This document shows positions 6,018 to 7,218 of a DNA stretch of 7,218 nt, piece by piece. Source of the DNA: Opitutaceae bacterium (GTDB taxonomy: Bacteria; Verrucomicrobiota; Verrucomicrobiia; Opitutales; Opitutaceae); NCBI GenBank assembly GCA_003168315.1, contig PMSP01000235.1:1-7218 (forward strand), written 5' to 3'. How positions within the stretch are numbered: position 1 is the stretch's first letter; every line of letters begins with the position of its first letter. Under the pieces are notes generated by a model. That model had not been told where the DNA came from and ran no database searches. It saw only the letters and a program-made list of their open reading frames with translations. The position numbers were made by a program, and so were the translations under genes.

Positions 6018-7218
6018 GCCGAAGCTTTGATCTCCTCGTCCGCGGGGCGACGATCGTGCGCCCCGGTGACCTCATCCGCGCGGACATCGCGGCCGTGGAC
6101 GGCCGGATCGTCAAGATAGGCCCGAACCTTGCCGGGGACGCCGGGGAGGTCGTCGACGCCTCCGGCCTCTACGTTCTCCCCGGGATCATCGATTCCCACG
6201 TCCACTTCAACGAGCCCGGACGCTCCGACTGGGAGGGGATTGAGACCGGCTCGAGCGCGCTGGCCGCGGGCGGCGGGACGGCCTTCTTTGACATGCCGCT
6301 TAACTCGCTGCCGCCGGTGACGGACGCGGTGAGCTTCGCCCTCAAGCGCGCCGCGGGCGAGCGCTCATCCCGGACGGACTTCGCCCTGTGGGGCGGTCTC
6401 GTCCCGGGGAACGTCGACCAGCTTGAGGCGATGCGGGACGCGGGAGCGATCGGATTCAAGTCCTTCATGTGCAACAGCGGGGTTGAGGAGTTCCCGCTCG
6501 CGGATGCCGCGACGCTCCGCGCCGGCATGAAGCGGGCGGCCGCGCTTGGCATGCTGGTCGCCGTGCACGCGGAGGATGACTCGCTCGCGCGCCAAGGGAC
6601 GGAGGAGCAGCACAGGCGCGGGACGGACGTGCGGAGCTGGCTCAAGTCCCGGCCGGTTGAATTGGAGCTCGCCGCGATCCGGACCGCCGTCGACATCGCA
6701 GGGGAGACCGGGTGCGCCCTCCACATCGTGCATGTCAGCAGCCCCGAGGGCGTCGCCCTGGCGGGCGAGGCCAAGGCGAAGGGCGTCGATGTGTCGGTCG
6801 AGACCTGCCCCCACTACCTGCTCCTCAACGAGGAGGACGTCGTCCGCCTCGGCGCCCCGGCCAAGTGCTTTCCGCCGCTTCGCCCCGAGGCGCTGCGGAT
6901 CGGCCTCTGGCAGGCGCTGGGTTCCGGGGCGATCGACACGATCGGCTCGGACCACTCGCCGGCGCCGCCCGAGATGAAACGGTCGGAGGATTTCTTCGCC
7001 ATCTGGGGCGGGATATCCGGGTGCCAGCACGGCTTTGAGCTCCTTCTCTCGGAGGCGTTGGGGAGCGCGGTGCCGGAGGTCGCGCTTTCGCGGCTCTCAA
7101 GGCTATTCTCGGCAAACGTCGCACGCCGGTTCCGGATCGACGGGATGAAGGGCCGGCTGGCGGAGGGGCTCGACGCCGACATGACGCTGATCGGCATCGC
7201 CGACGGGCACATCCTGTC
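6014..7218 (+). CDS. allB: Allantoinase (3' truncated by window edge)
   Basis: The frame from ATG 6014 stays open to the last base, giving 401 residues of an expected 445-455, so roughly the last 50 residues lie outside. It hydrolyses allantoin to allantoate (cyclic amidohydrolase superfamily, TIM barrel with a two-metal centre). Likely ligands are His62 and His64 (DSHVHFNEPG), carbamylated Lys149 (GFKSFM), His185 (VHAEDD), His240 (HIVHVSSPEG) and Asp313 (GSDHSP). ETCPHYL (263-269) and KCFPPLR (284-290) are also typical. DHSPAPPEMK (313-322) closely matches E. coli AllB and separates it from dihydroorotase and dihydropyrimidinase. The first 50 residues form the small beta-sandwich, which would be completed by the missing C-terminus. 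The start codon overlaps the previous stop (ATGA) and has no obvious Shine-Dalgarno, so translation probably depends on coupling. Its product is the substrate of the gene just upstream. Confidence 0.94.
   Translation, partial: MSRSFDLLVRGATIVRPGDLIRADIAAVDGRIVKIGPNLAGDAGEVVDASGLYVLPGIIDSHVHFNEPGRSDWEGIETGSSALAAGGGTAFFDMPLNSLPPVTDAVSFALKRAAGERSSRTDFALWGGLVPGNVDQLEAMRDAGAIGFKSFMCNSGVEEFPLADAATLRAGMKRAAALGMLVAVHAEDDSLARQGTEEQHRRGTDVRSWLKSRPVELELAAIRTAVDIAGETGCALHIVHVSSPEGVALAGEAKAKGVDVSVETCPHYLLLNEEDVVRLGAPAKCFPPLRPEALRIGLWQALGSGAIDTIGSDHSPAPPEMKRSEDFFAIWGGISGCQHGFELLLSEALGSAVPEVALSRLSRLFSANVARRFRIDGMKGRLAEGLDADMTLIGIADGHIL

Larger units (their letters stand above)
2284..7218 (+). other. Putative ureide-degradation operon aceB-uraD-uraH-allC-allB
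   Basis: Five same-strand genes are separated by 8, 1 and 8 bp and then overlap by 4 bp (ATGA at 6014-6017), with no room for internal promoters or terminators. Their products form one pathway from 5-hydroxyisourate through OHCU, allantoin and allantoate towards glyoxylate, which malate synthase consumes. The operon runs off the right edge inside allantoinase, so more genes may follow. Single transcription is inferred from spacing. Confidence 0.8.

Noticed and set aside
6014..7218. Dihydroorotase or dihydropyrimidinase as an alternative for the last gene
   Set aside because: The DHSPAPPEMK and KCFPPLR motifs and the purine/ureide neighbours point to allantoinase.

Overview
This GC-rich, gene-dense bacterial window holds eight protein-coding genes. 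The two end genes are cut by the window edges. The core is a purine/ureide catabolism cluster. No RNA gene, CRISPR array, insertion sequence or other mobile element was seen, and no stretch over about 110 bases lacks a gene.

Layout. (1) 1-987 (+) is the 3' end of a TIGR03790-like protein with a C-terminal TPR-like helical region. (2) 999-1655 (-) is a ClpP-type serine protease with an unusual acidic N-terminus and an intact catalytic triad; it converges on gene 1 with an 11-bp gap. (3) 1704-2174 (-) is guanine deaminase (guaD), 48 bp upstream of clpP on the same strand. (4) 2175-2283 is a divergent intergenic region with a plausible promoter for the rightward genes. (5) 2284-7218 (+) is a tightly packed five-gene operon: malate synthase A (aceB), OHCU decarboxylase (uraD), 5-hydroxyisourate hydrolase (uraH), an M20-family allantoate amidohydrolase (allC-like) and allantoinase (allB, truncated by the right edge). 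Junctions inside the operon are +8 bp, +1 bp, +8 bp and a 4-bp ATGA overlap.

How the genes work together. GuaD converts guanine to xanthine. UraH and UraD take the unstable urate-oxidation product 5-hydroxyisourate through OHCU to (S)-allantoin. Allantoinase opens allantoin to allantoate, and the M20 enzyme hydrolyses allantoate, releasing ammonia. The end carbon product of ureide breakdown is glyoxylate, and malate synthase condenses it with acetyl-CoA to give malate. The operon therefore reads as a route from the urate stage to nitrogen plus a TCA-cycle intermediate. Xanthine dehydrogenase, urate oxidase and a dedicated ureidoglycine/ureidoglycolate step are not in the window; they may lie beyond the right edge or elsewhere.

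Organism. The GC-rich composition, the TIGR03790-like protein and the Verrucomicrobia/Bacteroidetes-like second-type ClpP suggest Verrucomicrobiota or possibly Acidobacteriota. This is a weak inference from family recollection. The individual enzymes are well known. The more interesting points are malate synthase leading a ureide operon, the divergent ClpP next to guaD, and the missing urate-oxidation step. I see no convincing evidence for an entirely new system.
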